A stretch of 33,172 nucleotides of DNA from NCBI RefSeq assembly GCF_010907035.1, contig NZ_QUMK01000068.1:1-33172 (forward strand). The letters are read 5' to 3'. Below the pieces are notes generated by a model, which was not told the origin of the DNA, searched no databases, and saw only the letters and a program-made list of their open reading frames with translations. Position 1 is the stretch's first letter, and each line of letters opens with the position of its first letter. This DNA comes from Rhodopseudomonas sp. BR0M22 (lineage in GTDB: Bacteria; Pseudomonadota; Alphaproteobacteria; Rhizobiales; Xanthobacteraceae). The position numbers were made by a program, and so were the translations under genes. This document shows positions 8,590-19,300 of the stretch, in pieces.

Positions 8590-9233
8590 GACGGTTGCTT
8601 CCGCGACGGCACGGCCGTCCGCTCCGGCGCGGCTCCAGGACGGGCGGTCGGAGGCCGGCGCAAGCGCGCACCGGGCGGCTCCAGCACGACTTCCTTGAGC
8701 GCGTCACCGGCCAGCACCACCACGGCGAATTTGAGCCGTCCCTGCTCCACCACGAGCTCGCCGAGCACGGCACGCCCGCGCGTCGACCGTTCGGCGACCG
8801 CCACCGCATCCGACAGGCCGGGGCCGATCGATTGCAATAATGCGAGCTCGCGCTGCTCGTCGGCGGCAGCCCGCACCGGCGACGAGTCCGACGGCACGCC
8901 GACCACCGCTCCGGAATTGCCCGACACGACACTGACCCAAACCTGTCCGTCGCGCGCCGTGCGGACGCGGTAGACCAACGCATTGCTGACGATGTCAGCT
9001 TCTATCCGCACGCTCTTGGTCCCCGGGTGCAGCTTCTCGGCAATCGTGATCGCCTGTCCAAGCGAGACCGGCGCGGCGCGCACCATTTCAAGTTTATCGG
9101 AGTCGGGCTGATCGGCGTCCCGCCCTTCATCCGTCTGGCCGGCACCAATCGCCACCGCATCGCGTGCGGCCAACAATGGGGGCGGCGCCAGCACGAAGAA
9201 ACAGGCGACGATTGCTAAGAAAAAGGCGCGCAT
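8586..9233 (-). CDS. Exported PepSY-domain protein
   Basis: A 215-aa protein with a signal peptide or membrane anchor at residues 1-22 (MRAFFLAIVACFFVLAP). Two PepSY-like units follow: one near residues 55-115 beginning SLGQAITIAEKLHPG, with a typical YRVRTARDGQVWVSV strand, and a second near 130-190. PepSY proteins often restrain proteases or sit beside membrane redox proteins, so a periplasmic regulatory role is plausible but unproven. The tail is rich in Pro, Arg and Ala. ATG at 9233 is chosen since it starts the signal sequence and has AAGG just upstream. The stop overlaps the next gene by four bases. Confidence 0.75.
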   Translation of the reverse strand: MRAFFLAIVACFFVLAPPPLLAARDAVAIGAGQTDEGRDADQPDSDKLEMVRAAPVSLGQAITIAEKLHPGTKSVRIEADIVSNALVYRVRTARDGQVWVSVVSGNSGAVVGVPSDSSPVRAAADEQRELALLQSIGPGLSDAVAVAERSTRGRAVLGELVVEQGRLKFAVVVLAGDALKEVVLEPPGARLRRPPTARPGAAPERTAVPSRKQPS

Positions 9234-9539
9234 GAGATCGGCTCTGGGCTGCGCCCGTGAGCGTGAAAACCACCGCCACAAATGAAGAACGCGGCCGATC
9301 GCGTGGGGCGGCATGCGATCGGCCGCGTCGGTTCACGAACTACGTGGGAGTACAGCAGTCCGCGAGCCGCGATGGCGCTGGGGCGCCAGAACGATACGGT
9401 ACCAGTTCGTTTCGTTATGTCAATCGACACGCCGCACCATCCAGCCTCGACCCCCCGAGTTCGGGGCGATCTCTCCACTTTGTGATTGCTGGAAAAGACG
9501 CCGCGCGACGCGGTCAAGCGGCCGCACCGCCGCAGGGAC
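9234..9539. other. Intergenic region upstream of the PepSY pair
   Basis: 306 bases between two minus-strand genes. The minus strand shows a perfect -35-like TTGACA near 9420, but no good -10 at proper spacing, so I do not call a promoter. No gene or repeat was seen. Confidence 0.45.
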
Positions 9540-10223
9540 TCAGCTGGGACGAATGCCGTTCAGAAACAGTTTCACGGCCAGACGGAGTTGCCGGTCCCGC
9601 GTCTTCTCGTCGATCGCGATGTTGAACATCGTCAGCCGGCTCAAGGGACCGACCACAATGTTGAGAAAGGTCTCGGCGGCTGCGGCGGCATCAGGCACCC
9701 GAACCAGCCCCTGTTCGTTGAAGTGATCGAACAGCTCCGCCAGCGTCGACACCGCGCGTCCCCAGCCCTCCTCGTAGGCCAGCCGAGCCAGATCCGGGAA
9801 ATTCGTCGCCTGAAACGACAGCGTGCGCATGATCGCGGTCACGCGCGGGGCCGAACCGACATCCTGGATCTGCCGGCCGATCGAGACGAACCACGCTTCG
9901 AGCGACCCGTTGGAGGGGTTGTTGCGGCGTTCCTCGACGCCATTCGACAAAGGAGCCAGCCAATGCGCGATCTCCCGCCGAAGGGCCGCTTCGAACAGCC
10001 CTCGCTTGTCGGTATAGCGGGAATAGACGGTCAGCTTGGAGACGCGCGCCTCCTCCGCCACTGCGTCAATCGTGGTGGCGTCGAAGCCGCGCTCCATGAA
10101 CAGGCGGGTGGCCACATCGAGCAGCCTGAGGTCGCGCTGAAGTGCGGCGGTTCGGGTCGGGCGTCCACCCCGGGATCTGGCGACGGGCGCCTTTGCAGCG
10201 GACTTCTTCGCTGCGATCTTCAT
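9540..10223 (-). CDS. TetR/AcrR regulator, AefR-like
   Basis: A 227-aa transcription regulator. A Lys/Ala-rich N-terminal tail precedes the helix-turn-helix, in which TTIDAVAEEARVSKLTVYSR (about residues 50-69) is the TetR DNA-binding signature. The C-terminal ligand domain resembles the AefR-like group. The ATG at 10223 is used because sequence before it in frame is unrelated to TetR proteins. It is divergent from the unknown gene at 10513, with a candidate operator between them (10415-10428), so it may control that gene and itself. The ligand is unknown. Confidence 0.88.
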   Translation of the reverse strand: MKIAAKKSAAKAPVARSRGGRPTRTAALQRDLRLLDVATRLFMERGFDATTIDAVAEEARVSKLTVYSRYTDKRGLFEAALRREIAHWLAPLSNGVEERRNNPSNGSLEAWFVSIGRQIQDVGSAPRVTAIMRTLSFQATNFPDLARLAYEEGWGRAVSTLAELFDHFNEQGLVRVPDAAAAAETFLNIVVGPLSRLTMFNIAIDEKTRDRQLRLAVKLFLNGIRPS

Positions 10224-10414
10224 CGTTTGCGTCGTCTCCGATTGCGAGAATTGAGCAGCATTATAACTGTCTCCCGAAGGCAAGCCATGCCGCCGGCGGA
10301 TGTTCCATTGGAAAAGGAGCCACAGACCAAGGCCAGCGTGCTCGTATTCTCCCTGGTGACGCCGTATCCCACGACAGCCCGGTCCGGCAACTCCCCATCG
10401 ACAATCATATAACA

Positions 10415-10428
10415 AAACGCTACCGTTT
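10415..10428. promoter_or_regulatory. Candidate TetR operator palindrome
   Basis: AAACG and CGTTT are perfect five-base arms around four bases (CTAC). The site lies between the divergent TetR gene and the gene at 10513. It follows immediately after TATAAC (10408-10413), a good -10-like hexamer for the plus strand. Position and symmetry fit an operator for the TetR protein encoded at 9540-10223, by inference. Confidence 0.45.
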
Positions 10429-10512
10429 CGTTCATCGATTTTTCGGCGGGTGAGCTGGATCGCACAGCGCAGCCCCTCTCCGCCGGCCCTGATCAGTCGG
10501 AGGTGAGAGAGC

Positions 10513-11100
10513 ATGGAGGCTAGCGTCAGCCAATCCGAGCCGGTCGCCTGGATCAAGGACAAGCGGGACGAGATCGACATGCTCGCGTCCTCGCTGCACA
10601 GCTGGGCCATTCACCTGGAAGGCGACGAGCGGATCGCCGCTCATCGGGCAGTGGCCGAATTGCTGTCGATCCGCAGCGTGTTCGCCGAGCGGCTCGATGC
10701 GCTGTCCTCGCGGCCTTCGATTCCGGCGGACGTCGCCGACGTCACCGTGGCTTGGCTGTCGAACGAATGGAGCAAGGCGCACCAAGAAATCCGCTCGTTC
10801 TTGCTGGCACGACTGGGCAACCTCTCCAACGTGCATCAAGCGCCGGAGACGACCGGTCGCAGGACGGCGCTCGAAGACGCATTTGCAAAGCTGAAGCTGG
10901 AATCCAGCGCAGCGGTCGAACAAGCCAAGCGCGAGCTGGACGAAGTCGTCGGACGTATCGCGTCCGAACAAGTCCGGCTGGGAACGTTTTCGACCTCCAG
11001 CGACAAGGCGCTGAAATCGATCAAGGCGATCTTCGAAAAGACCCGCAAGCTGCACGACCGGACCTGGCAGAGCATCGCGCAGATCGTCAGCGCTCTATGA
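10513..11100 (+). CDS. Unknown 195-aa helical protein
   Basis: I do not recognise this protein. It has no signal peptide and no membrane segment. It is rich in Ala, Glu, Lys and Ser with heptad-like Leu/Ile/Val spacing, particularly over about residues 115-190, so coiled-coil helices are likely. The ATG at 10513 follows a GGAGGTGAG ribosome site. It is divergent from the AefR-like TetR gene and has the candidate operator about 85 bases upstream, so it may be the regulator's target. It converges with the universal stress protein gene. Confidence 0.75.
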   Translation: MEASVSQSEPVAWIKDKRDEIDMLASSLHSWAIHLEGDERIAAHRAVAELLSIRSVFAERLDALSSRPSIPADVADVTVAWLSNEWSKAHQEIRSFLLARLGNLSNVHQAPETTGRRTALEDAFAKLKLESSAAVEQAKRELDEVVGRIASEQVRLGTFSTSSDKALKSIKAIFEKTRKLHDRTWQSIAQIVSAL

Positions 11101-11144
11101 TCGCAGCGTATCGACGCGTCGCCGGCCTGTCGTCGAGACGCGCG

Positions 11145-11984
11145 TCAGTGATACAGAAACAGCGAGCACGGCGGACTCGCAACGAGTTCGTCCGTGGTCG
11201 AACCGAACAGCGCCTCGCGAAATCCGCGACGTCCGTATGCGCCCATCACCAGGGTGCCGATTTTACGATCGGCCACCGCGATCCGGATCGCCTCCGACGG
11301 GTCGACGCCCGACGAAAGCGGATGTGACTCCGACTGATAGCCGTGGCTGCGCAAATACGATGCCGCGGCCGCGCAGTTGCGCTCGGCCGTCTCCTCACTG
11401 CGATCGACCGCTGCGACGACGATGCGTCTTTCGGCGCCGAGGCCGAGCAGCACGAACATCTGCAGCGCGCGCATCGCGGCGATGCTGCCGTCATAGGCGA
11501 CCAGCACATCCTCGCCTTGCGGCAGTTCGTCGGGACACACGATCATCGGCCGCGGCGTCCGCAGCAGCAATTTGGCGAGAACCTCCGACAGCGGCTCGTT
11601 GAGATCGCCCGCATAGCCGGTGTCGTGTCCGGCAATCACCAGATCCCGAGTCTCGCTGGCGAGCTGGAAAGCATCGATCGGATCGCCTTCGAACGCCAGC
11701 CACGCAAACGGCAGGCCGCGGTCACGGCATTCACGCTCGAAAATCTCGCGCAAGCTCTGCTGCGCCTCCTCCGCCTGGCGCTTCAATTCATCCTCCAGCC
11801 TCGCCTGATAGGCCGAAATTCCGATGCCGCCGAGGATCGGTGCTTCGATCGCCGAAGGATCGAGTCCGGCCAGGCCAGCCAGCTCCGTCCCGGTCCGTTG
11901 CGCCAGTTGGAATGCGTAGCGGCGGGCCGAGACAGACGACGCGGTCTGACCGAGCAGGATCAAGGTGCGCTTGAGGATGGACAT
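11145..11984 (-). CDS. Tandem universal stress protein
   Basis: A 279-aa cytoplasmic protein made of two Usp domains (about 1-150 and 155-279). The second domain carries the ATP-binding signature G-2x-G-9x-G(S/T), seen as GAYGRRGFREALFGS near residues 248-262, so it probably binds ATP. The first domain lacks a clear copy. Tandem Usp proteins in alphaproteobacteria are often induced by low oxygen or energy stress. Its place just downstream of cyoD on the same strand is suggestive, but the 191-base gap makes a shared transcript uncertain. The start at 11984 (MSILKR) is typical. Confidence 0.92.
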   Translation of the reverse strand: MSILKRTLILLGQTASSVSARRYAFQLAQRTGTELAGLAGLDPSAIEAPILGGIGISAYQARLEDELKRQAEEAQQSLREIFERECRDRGLPFAWLAFEGDPIDAFQLASETRDLVIAGHDTGYAGDLNEPLSEVLAKLLLRTPRPMIVCPDELPQGEDVLVAYDGSIAAMRALQMFVLLGLGAERRIVVAAVDRSEETAERNCAAAASYLRSHGYQSESHPLSSGVDPSEAIRIAVADRKIGTLVMGAYGRRGFREALFGSTTDELVASPPCSLFLYH

Positions 11985-12175
11985 CCAACTCTCCCCGTAT
12001 CGATGTGCCCGCTACATGGGATCGGAGATCCGCAGCGAACTCGCCGGCGCGAACATGCCTTGCCGGGTGCGCGCGCACCACGCCGATCAGCGGACGATCG
12101 GGCGGCATTGTGTCGCGCGGGAGAGTTCTGACCGTCGCGGGTGCGCGGCGCAGGACAGGCTTGGCGGCGACCACG

Positions 12176-12571
12176 TCACCCGCCGGAGGGCATGATGTGC
12201 TCGACCGGCATCATGTTGTGGTTGAGATGGCCCATGATCCAGATCGAGCCGCCGACCACCAGCAGCACGACCAAGACGCCGAAAGCGAGCGCCATCACAT
12301 TGTTGGTGTTGTCCGGTCCGGTGGTGATGTGGAGGAAGAACACCAGTTGCACACCCATCTGCGCAATCGCCAGCACCGTGATGGCCACCGGAATGCTCGG
12401 CTGCCAGACCAGATCGGTGCCGGCGATGAAAAACGACGTCGCAGTCAGCAGGATCGACAGCCCGAGCCCGACCGCATAGCCCAGCAGTCGCGGGCCGACG
12501 CGGACGTCCTCCTCGTCACCGGGGGCAACGTCATAAGGCTCGGCATCATCGACGACGCGCTTCTCGCTCAT
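12176..12571 (-). CDS. cyoD: Cytochrome bo3 quinol oxidase subunit IV
   Basis: A 131-aa membrane protein with three hydrophobic segments, as expected of CyoD, which helps assemble CuB into subunit I. Family motifs such as IAQMGVQLVFFLHI are visible. The N-terminal ~40 residues are acidic and more extended than in E. coli (109 aa). The ATG (12569-12571) overlaps the cyoC stop as ATGA, so translation is coupled. The C-terminus is Met/His-rich (HNMMPVEHIMPS), perhaps a copper-handling tail. Confidence 0.93.
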   Translation of the reverse strand: MSEKRVVDDAEPYDVAPGDEEDVRVGPRLLGYAVGLGLSILLTATSFFIAGTDLVWQPSIPVAITVLAIAQMGVQLVFFLHITTGPDNTNNVMALAFGVLVVLLVVGGSIWIMGHLNHNMMPVEHIMPSGG

Positions 12572-13218
12572 GTTGCGCTCCCGAGCAGATAGACCATCGA
12601 GAAGATCGCCACCCAGATGATGTCGAGCGCGTGCCAGAACAGCGAGAAACACAGCAGCCGCCGGCAAATGTCGTCGCGAAAGCCCTTGGCAAAGACCTGC
12701 GCCATCATCGTGAGCAACCACAGCACGCCCACCGAGACATGAAGTCCATGGCATCCCACCAGGGTGAAGAACGCCGACAGAAACGCACTGCGGGTCGGAC
12801 CGGCGCCCTGCCCGACCAAGCCGGCGAACTCGCGTAGTTCCAGGGCGAGGAAAGTAACACCGAGCAATCCGGTGACCGCCATCGCGAGCTGGAACCAGCG
12901 CTGGCTGCGCACCGCGGAGGCGATGCTGGCCAGCCCACAGGTGAAGCTCGACAGCAGCAGACACCCGGTTTCAACCGCAACGTTGCGCAGATCGAACAGT
13001 TGCGCGCCGCCCGGCCCGCCCGCCGTCGCGCCGGACAGCACCGCATAGCTCGCGAAGAAACACGCGAACATCACGATGTCGGACAACAGGAAGATCCAGA
13101 AGCCGTAGCCGACGACGATCCGCTTCGGGGCCGGCCCCTCGTGACCGGCGCCGACCGTTTCCAGCCCGCGCAATTGGTGCGGGTCGCTCTGGCCGTGTGA
13201 CAACGTCGCCTCTGTCAT
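12568..13218 (-). CDS. cyoC: Cytochrome bo3 quinol oxidase subunit III
   Basis: A 216-aa inner-membrane protein with five membrane segments, the usual size for CyoC. It has the heme-copper subunit III features [20 protein letters not shown] and [11 protein letters not shown], then [12 protein letters not shown] near the end. It starts ATGA over the cyoB stop and ends ATGA over the cyoD start, showing a tightly coupled operon. It stabilises the oxidase complex rather than carrying cofactors. Confidence 0.95.
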   Translation of the reverse strand: MTEATLSHGQSDPHQLRGLETVGAGHEGPAPKRIVVGYGFWIFLLSDIVMFACFFASYAVLSGATAGGPGGAQLFDLRNVAVETGCLLLSSFTCGLASIASAVRSQRWFQLAMAVTGLLGVTFLALELREFAGLVGQGAGPTRSAFLSAFFTLVGCHGLHVSVGVLWLLTMMAQVFAKGFRDDICRRLLCFSLFWHALDIIWVAIFSMVYLLGSAT

Positions 13219-15218
13219 GACGCGCGGCCCGCCGCCGCTAGCGCGGCTCGGCGTTCGGCGATGTTGGCGCTGTCGATCCGCGCGACCTCCGCGGCCGGGA
13301 TGACGTATTCGTCTCGGTCGCGCCAGGCGAACACCACGAAGGTGGCGAACGCGCCGATCAATCCAAGCACCACCATCCACCAGATGTGCCAGATCAAAGC
13401 GAAGCCCATCACCGTGGCGAAGAACGCGCAGACAAACCCGGTCGGGGAATTGCACGGCATTTCGATGTCGCGGTAGTCGTGGTTGAGCGTTTCGAGGCCG
13501 TGTTCCCTCGCCTTCTGCTTGCTCACCCAGTACGCGTCTTCGCCGGTCACGTCCGGATCGATCGCGAAATTGAACACCGGCGGCGGCGACGACGTTGCCC
13601 ACTCCAGCGAGCGCCCGTCCCACGGATCTCCGGTATGGTCACGCAGCTCGTCGCGGCGCCGGATGCTGACCGCGAACTGCACGATCTGCAGCACCACGGC
13701 AGTCGTCATGATGGCGGTGCCGACACCGGCCACGATCATCCACGGGTGCCAGGCCGCGACGTCGTAGTGCTGCAGACGGCGCGTCATGCCCAGCAGCCCG
13801 GCCACGTAAAGCGGCATGAAGGTGACGAAGAACCCGACCAGCGTGAACCAGAACACTGCCTTGCCGAGTCCTTCGTGCAGGCGGAAGCCGAACGCCTTAG
13901 GGAACCAGTAGGTGTAGCCTGCGAAGGCGCCGAACAGCACGCCACCGATGATGACGTTGTGGAAGTGCGCAACCAGGAACACGCTGTTGTGGAGCTGGAA
14001 GTCCGCCGGTGGCACCGCGACCAACACGCCGGTCAGCCCGCCGATGATGAACGTCACCATGAAGCCGATCGCCCACAGCATCGGCGTCGCGAACCTGATC
14101 CGACCGCCATACATCGTGAACAACCAATTGAAGATCTTCACCCCGGTCGGCACCGCGATAATCATGCTGGCGATGCCGAACACCGCGTTGACGGTCGCTC
14201 CCGCCCCCATCGTGAAGAAATGATGCAGCCACACCATGAACGAGATAATGCAGATCGCCATCGTCGCCAGCACCATCGACCGATAGCCGAACAGCGGCTT
14301 GCCGGAGAAGGTCGACACCACTTCCGAAAACACCCCGAATGCCGGCAGCACCAAGATGTAAACCTCCGGATGCCCCCAGGCCCAGATCAGGTTCATGAAC
14401 ATCATCATGTTGCCGCCGGCTTCGTTGGTGAAGAAATGAAAGCCGAGATAGCGGTCGAGCAGCAGCATCGCCAACGTGGCGGTGAGGATCGGAAACGCGG
14501 CGACGATCAGCAGGCAGGACGCGAGCGTTGTCCAGCAGAACATCGGCATTCGCAAATACGTCATGCCGCGTGTCCGCAGCTTGAGCACGGTCGTGACGAG
14601 ATTGATCCCGGCAACCAGCGTGCCGATGCCGGAGATCTGCAGCGCCCAGGCGTAATAGTCGACGCCGACGCCGGGCGAATAGCTGAGCTCGGACAGCGGT
14701 GGAAACGGCAGCCAACCGGTGCGGGCAAATTCACCGACCACCAGCGAGATGTTGACCAGCAGCGCCCCGCTCGCGGTCAGCCAGAAGCCGACCGAATTGA
14801 GCGTCGGAAACGCCACGTCCCGCACCCCGAGCTGCAGCGGAACCACCAGATTCATCAGCCCGATCACGAACGGCATGGCGACGAAGAAGATCATGATCGT
14901 GCCGTGCGCGGAGAAGATCTGATTGTAATGCTCGGGCGGCAGGTAACCCGGCGATTGGTAGGCGATCGCCTGCTGAGCGCGCATCATGATCGCGTCGGTG
15001 CCGCCGCGCAGCAGCATCACCATCGCCAGCAACATGTACATGACGCCGATCCGCTTGTGATCGACGCTGGTGATCCATTCTCGCCAGAGATAGGGGAAAT
15101 AGCCCTTGAGACCTGCCCACAGCAGGACGGCGACGATCGCCACCATCACGATCGCGGCTGCGATCAGCGGAATTGGCTGATCGATCGGAATGGCCGACCA
15201 GTCGAGCTTGCCGAGCAT
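13215..15218 (-). CDS. cyoB: Cytochrome bo3 quinol oxidase subunit I
   Basis: The catalytic 667-aa subunit that reduces oxygen with electrons from quinol while pumping protons. Heme and CuB ligands are all visible: H105 (AHGT), H283 and the cross-linked Y287 (WGHPEVY), H332/H333 (LHHFF), and H418/H420 (AHFHN). R71, D75 and H97 match the quinol-site residues of E. coli CyoB. There are about 15 membrane segments. The N-terminus [15 protein letters not shown] aligns with E. coli CyoB from its first residue, so the start at 15218 is firm. That makes the 55-base overlap with cyoA real. Confidence 0.97.
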   Translation of the reverse strand: MLGKLDWSAIPIDQPIPLIAAAIVMVAIVAVLLWAGLKGYFPYLWREWITSVDHKRIGVMYMLLAMVMLLRGGTDAIMMRAQQAIAYQSPGYLPPEHYNQIFSAHGTIMIFFVAMPFVIGLMNLVVPLQLGVRDVAFPTLNSVGFWLTASGALLVNISLVVGEFARTGWLPFPPLSELSYSPGVGVDYYAWALQISGIGTLVAGINLVTTVLKLRTRGMTYLRMPMFCWTTLASCLLIVAAFPILTATLAMLLLDRYLGFHFFTNEAGGNMMMFMNLIWAWGHPEVYILVLPAFGVFSEVVSTFSGKPLFGYRSMVLATMAICIISFMVWLHHFFTMGAGATVNAVFGIASMIIAVPTGVKIFNWLFTMYGGRIRFATPMLWAIGFMVTFIIGGLTGVLVAVPPADFQLHNSVFLVAHFHNVIIGGVLFGAFAGYTYWFPKAFGFRLHEGLGKAVFWFTLVGFFVTFMPLYVAGLLGMTRRLQHYDVAAWHPWMIVAGVGTAIMTTAVVLQIVQFAVSIRRRDELRDHTGDPWDGRSLEWATSSPPPVFNFAIDPDVTGEDAYWVSKQKAREHGLETLNHDYRDIEMPCNSPTGFVCAFFATVMGFALIWHIWWMVVLGLIGAFATFVVFAWRDRDEYVIPAAEVARIDSANIAERRAALAAAGRAS

Positions 15219-16057
15219 ATCGCGTTGGCTCCCGAATTCGCCTCGATGTACGATTGTGCCCCATCCGTGGTCGGATGCGGTCCCGGCTGCGGCGGAATCC
15301 GTTGCGTGCTGATGGCCTCAAACAGCAGCGGATCGGCCAGCCGATAACTCAGCGAGCCGCTCACCGGCGCCTGTTTCATCAGCTTCTTGTAACTATCAGC
15401 GTTCAGCTCTTGGTCGGTCGAAGCGGTCTTGGCGGCCCATTCGGAAAACGCGATCGGCGACACCACATGCACCGGAAACATCATGTCGGGAAAACCGTCG
15501 CCGCTGAAATGTGACGACAGCCCGCGCAACTCGCCTTCGCTGTCGGCCCGCAGATTGAGCCGGGTCACCATGCCGTTCATGGTGTAGATCATGCTGCCGA
15601 GCTGCGGGATGAAGAACGCATTCATCACGCTCGCCGACGTCAATTCGAACTTGAGCGAAGCGCCGACCGGCACAGTCAGCGAGTTGACCGTGGCGATCCC
15701 CTGTTCCGGGTAGATGAACAGCCATTTCCAGTCCATCGACACGACTTGGATTCGCACGGGACTGCCGGTGCCTTCGACCGGTGCGGCGGGATCGAGCCGG
15801 TGCGCGCCGATCCAGGTGACACCGCCGAGCAGAATGATGGTCAGCGTCGGGATCGACCACACGACGAGCTCGATCTTTCCCGAATACGTGAACTCCGGCC
15901 GATATTTCGCGCGTGGATTGGAAGCGCGAAACCAGAACGCAAAGGCCAGGATCGCAATGATCGTCGGCACCACGATCGCGAGCATGATCACGACGGAATC
16001 GATCAGGATCGTCGAGTTTCCGAACGCAACCGGTCCTTTGGGATCGAGAATGTTCAT
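15164..16057 (-). CDS. cyoA: Cytochrome bo3 quinol oxidase subunit II
   Basis: A 297-aa subunit with two N-terminal membrane segments and a periplasmic cupredoxin domain. The CuA ligands of cytochrome c oxidases are absent, which marks a quinol oxidase. [18 protein letters not shown] and [19 protein letters not shown] are typical CyoA stretches. I see no lipobox Cys at the N-terminus, unlike E. coli CyoA. The last 18 residues are encoded inside the start of cyoB (55-base overlap), longer than the ATGA junctions further down. It is first in the operon; heme O synthase (cyoE) is not in the window. Confidence 0.95.
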   Translation of the reverse strand: MNILDPKGPVAFGNSTILIDSVVIMLAIVVPTIIAILAFAFWFRASNPRAKYRPEFTYSGKIELVVWSIPTLTIILLGGVTWIGAHRLDPAAPVEGTGSPVRIQVVSMDWKWLFIYPEQGIATVNSLTVPVGASLKFELTSASVMNAFFIPQLGSMIYTMNGMVTRLNLRADSEGELRGLSSHFSGDGFPDMMFPVHVVSPIAFSEWAAKTASTDQELNADSYKKLMKQAPVSGSLSYRLADPLLFEAISTQRIPPQPGPHPTTDGAQSYIEANSGANAICSASSTGRPFRSISQFR

Positions 16058-16359
16058 GAAACCTGCGCGCTTGGCGGCGTTTCGACTTGGATCGTCAGCT
16101 TGTCGCGCCCGTGTCGGTTCCGAACTGTGGCAAACCGCGCGTGTCCCAAGCTCGTCGCGGAACGCGGCCGGGTTGCCGCAGGTCGGATGCAGGCGGCTTC
16201 GAGTCAGTCAGTCCCGCGATTCTTCGCGGTGTGTCGATTTGTCACTGACTGGCATACCTCGGAGAGGAGACCTCTTTCAATAGCGTCGTGACTGACGACT
16301 TTGTTACGTCGCTCCGTGCGCCGATCCGAACTGACCGGAGCGCGATGAGCCGGGGCGCG
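16058..16359. other. Intergenic region between the RND pump and cyoA
   Basis: 302 bases that must hold the cyo promoter and the end of the RND transcript, both on the minus strand. It contains a small perfect stem, CCGCGA-TTCT-TCGCGG (16214-16229), and short inverted repeats around 16264-16300, but no T-rich terminator. I found no convincing -35/-10 pair or FNR-type box for cyoA. Confidence 0.45.
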
Positions 16360-19300
16360 TCACGGATGCGATCCGACGGCCGGCCTCCGCTCCGGCTCGT
16401 GCGGCGCCAACTGCAAGTCGTCATCGACCGTGCCCTCGCCGTGCTGCGTCAGCGGCCGGTTGCCGCTGAGCGCACGCAGCAGCACGTAGAACATCGGCGT
16501 GAAGAAGATGCCGAAGGCGGTGACGCCGATCATGCCGGCGAACACGGCGACGCCCATCGCATGTCGCATCTCCGAGCCGGCACCGGTCGAGGTCACCAGC
16601 GGCACCACGCCCATGATGAACGCCATCGAGGTCATCAGGATCGGCCGCAGCCGCAGCCGGCTGGCCTCGATCGCCGCCTGAATCGGCTTGCGGCCCGCGA
16701 ATTCCAGTTCGCGCGCGAACTCGACGATCAGGATGGCGTTCTTGGCCGATAACCCGACAAGGACGATCAGTCCGATCTGCGTGAAGACGTTGTTGTCGCC
16801 CTTGCTGATCCAGACGCCGAACATCGCCGCGAGCAGGCCCATCGGCACGATCATGATGATCGACAGCGGCAGCGTCAGGCTCTCGTACTGCGCGGCCAGC
16901 ACCAGAAACACCAGTAGAAGCGCCACCGGGAACACGATCAGCGACGAATTTCCGGCGATGATTTCCTGGTAGGTCAGCTCGGTCCATTCATACGACGTTC
17001 CCTTCGGCAGCGTCTCCTTGGCAACGCGGTCGATCGCGGCCTGCGCCTGCCCGGTCGAAAAGCCGGGCGCCGCGCCGCCGCTGATATCGGCGGTGAGGAA
17101 GCCGTTGTAGCGCATCGCCCGCTCCGGTCCGGCACTCTCCTTGACCCGCAGCAACGTCGACAACGGGATCATCTCGCCGGAGTCCGAACGCACCTTGAGC
17201 TGGCCGATATCGTCCGCCCGCGCCCTGAACTTCGCGTCGGCCTGCACCCGCACCGAATAGGTGCGGCCAAACTTGTTGAAGTCGTTGACGTAGAGCGAGC
17301 CGAGATAGATCTGCATGGTTTCGAAGATCGACGTCACCGGCACGTTGAGCTGCCTAGCCTTGGTGCGATCGACGTCGGCATAGAGCTGCGGCACGTTGAT
17401 CTGATAGCTGGTGAACAGCCCGGCCAGTTCCTTCTGTGCGCTCGCTTTGGCGACGAACGCCTTGGTGGCGTCGTTGAGCGCCTCGTAGCCGAGCCCCGCG
17501 CGATCCTCGATCTGCAGCTTGAAGCCGCCGATGGTGCCGAGGCCGGCGACCGGCGGCGGCGGGAACATGGCGATGAAAGCGTCCTGAATGCCGGCGAACT
17601 TCTTGTTCAGCGACATCGCAATGGCATTGCCGCTGAGCGACTTGTCCTTGCGCTCGTCGAACGACTTCAGGCCGATGAAGACGATGCCCGAATTCGACGA
17701 GTTGGTGAAGCCGTTGATCGACAGGCCGGGAAACTGGATCGAGTTCTCGACCCCCGGCTCCTGCTGGGCGATCTCGCCCATCCGGCGGATCACCTCCTCG
17801 GTGCGGTCCAGCGTGGCGCCGTCCGGAAGCTGCGCAAAGCCGACCAGATACTGCTTGTCCTGCCCCGGGACGAAGCCGCCCGGCACCGCGTGGAACAGAT
17901 AGAAGGTGGCACCGACCAGCACCAGATAGAGCCCCATGCCCGCTGCACGGCGTGACACCACGCGCCGAACGCCGCCGCCATAAGCCTCCGAGCTGCGGGT
18001 GAAGAAGCGATTGAAGCGAACGAAGAACCAGCCGAGGGTCTTGTCCATCGCCTTCGTCAGCGCGTCCTTCGGAGCGTCATGGCCCTTCAGCAGCAGCGCC
18101 GCGAGCGCCGGCGACAGCGTCAGCGAATTGAAGGCGGAGATCACCGTCGAGATCGCCACCGTCAAGGCGAACTGCTTGTAGAACTGCCCGGTGAGGCCGG
18201 TGATGAACGCGAGCGGCACGAACACCGCGACCAGAACCAGCGCGATCGCAATGATCGGCCCGGTCACCTCACGCATCGCCTGATAGGCCGCTTCCTTCGG
18301 CCCAAGCCCCCGCTCGATGTTACGCTCGACGTTTTCGACCACGACGATGGCGTCGTCGACCACGATGCCGATTGCCAGCACCAGGCCGAACAACGTCAGC
18401 GCGTTGATCGAAAATCCGAACACGTGCATCACCGCGAAAGTGCCGACCACCGACACCGGCACCGCGATCAGAGGGATGATCGACGCGCGCCAGGTCTGCA
18501 GGAACAGGATCACCACCAGCACCACCAGCGCGATCGCTTCGAGCAACGTGTGGATCACCGCCTCGATCGAGGCGCGAACGAACTGGGTCGGGTCGTAGAC
18601 GATGTCGTAGGAGACGCCGTCCGGCATGTTCTCCTTCAGCTCCTTCATCGTCGCGCGGACGTTGTCGGAGATCTGGATCGCGTTCGAACCCGGCGACTGG
18701 AAGATCGGCACCGCCACCGCGGACTTGTTGTTGAGCAACGAGCGCAGCGCGTAGTCGGCGGCGCCGAGCTCGATCCGCGCGACATCGCGCAGCCGCACCA
18801 CCTCGCCGTGGTCGCCGTTCTTGACGATGATGTCGCCGAACTCCTCTTCGGTCTGCAGCCGTCCCTGCGCATTGACCGAGAGTTGCAGATCGAGCCCCGG
18901 CTCGCCCGGCGAACTGCCGACCTGACCGGCAGCGGCCTGGACGTTCTGGGCGCGGATCTCGCGCACCACGTCGGCCGGCGACAGGCCGCGCTCGGCGACC
19001 TTCTGCGGATCGAGCCAGACCCGCATCGAATAATCGCCCGAGCCGAACAACTGCACCTGACCGACGCCCGGAATCCGCGCCAGCCGGTCCTTGACGTTGA
19101 GCACCGCATAGTTGCGCAAGTACGTCATGTCGTAGCGATCGTTCGGCGACATCAGGTGCACCACCATGGTCAGGTCGGGCGCGCTCTTGATGGTGGTGAT
19201 GCCGAGCGCACGCACTTCCGCCGGCAGCCGCGGTTCGGCCTGCGAGACGCGGTTCTGCACCAGTTGCTGCGCCTTGTCGGGATCCGTGCCGAGGCGGAAG

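Noticed and set aside
9415-9430. TTGACA on the minus strand as the promoter of the PepSY pair
   Set aside because: No acceptable -10 hexamer lies 16 to 18 bases away, so it stays a possibility only.
12572-12964. N-terminal extension of CyoD to 12964
   Set aside because: The extension lies inside cyoC in another frame. The ATGA junction and family length place the start at 12571.
13386-15347. Plus-strand open frame of over 600 codons opposite cyoB
   Set aside because: It mirrors the codon bias of cyoB, whose catalytic residues are all present. The translation is rich in Arg, His, Asp and Gln with no fold or signal.
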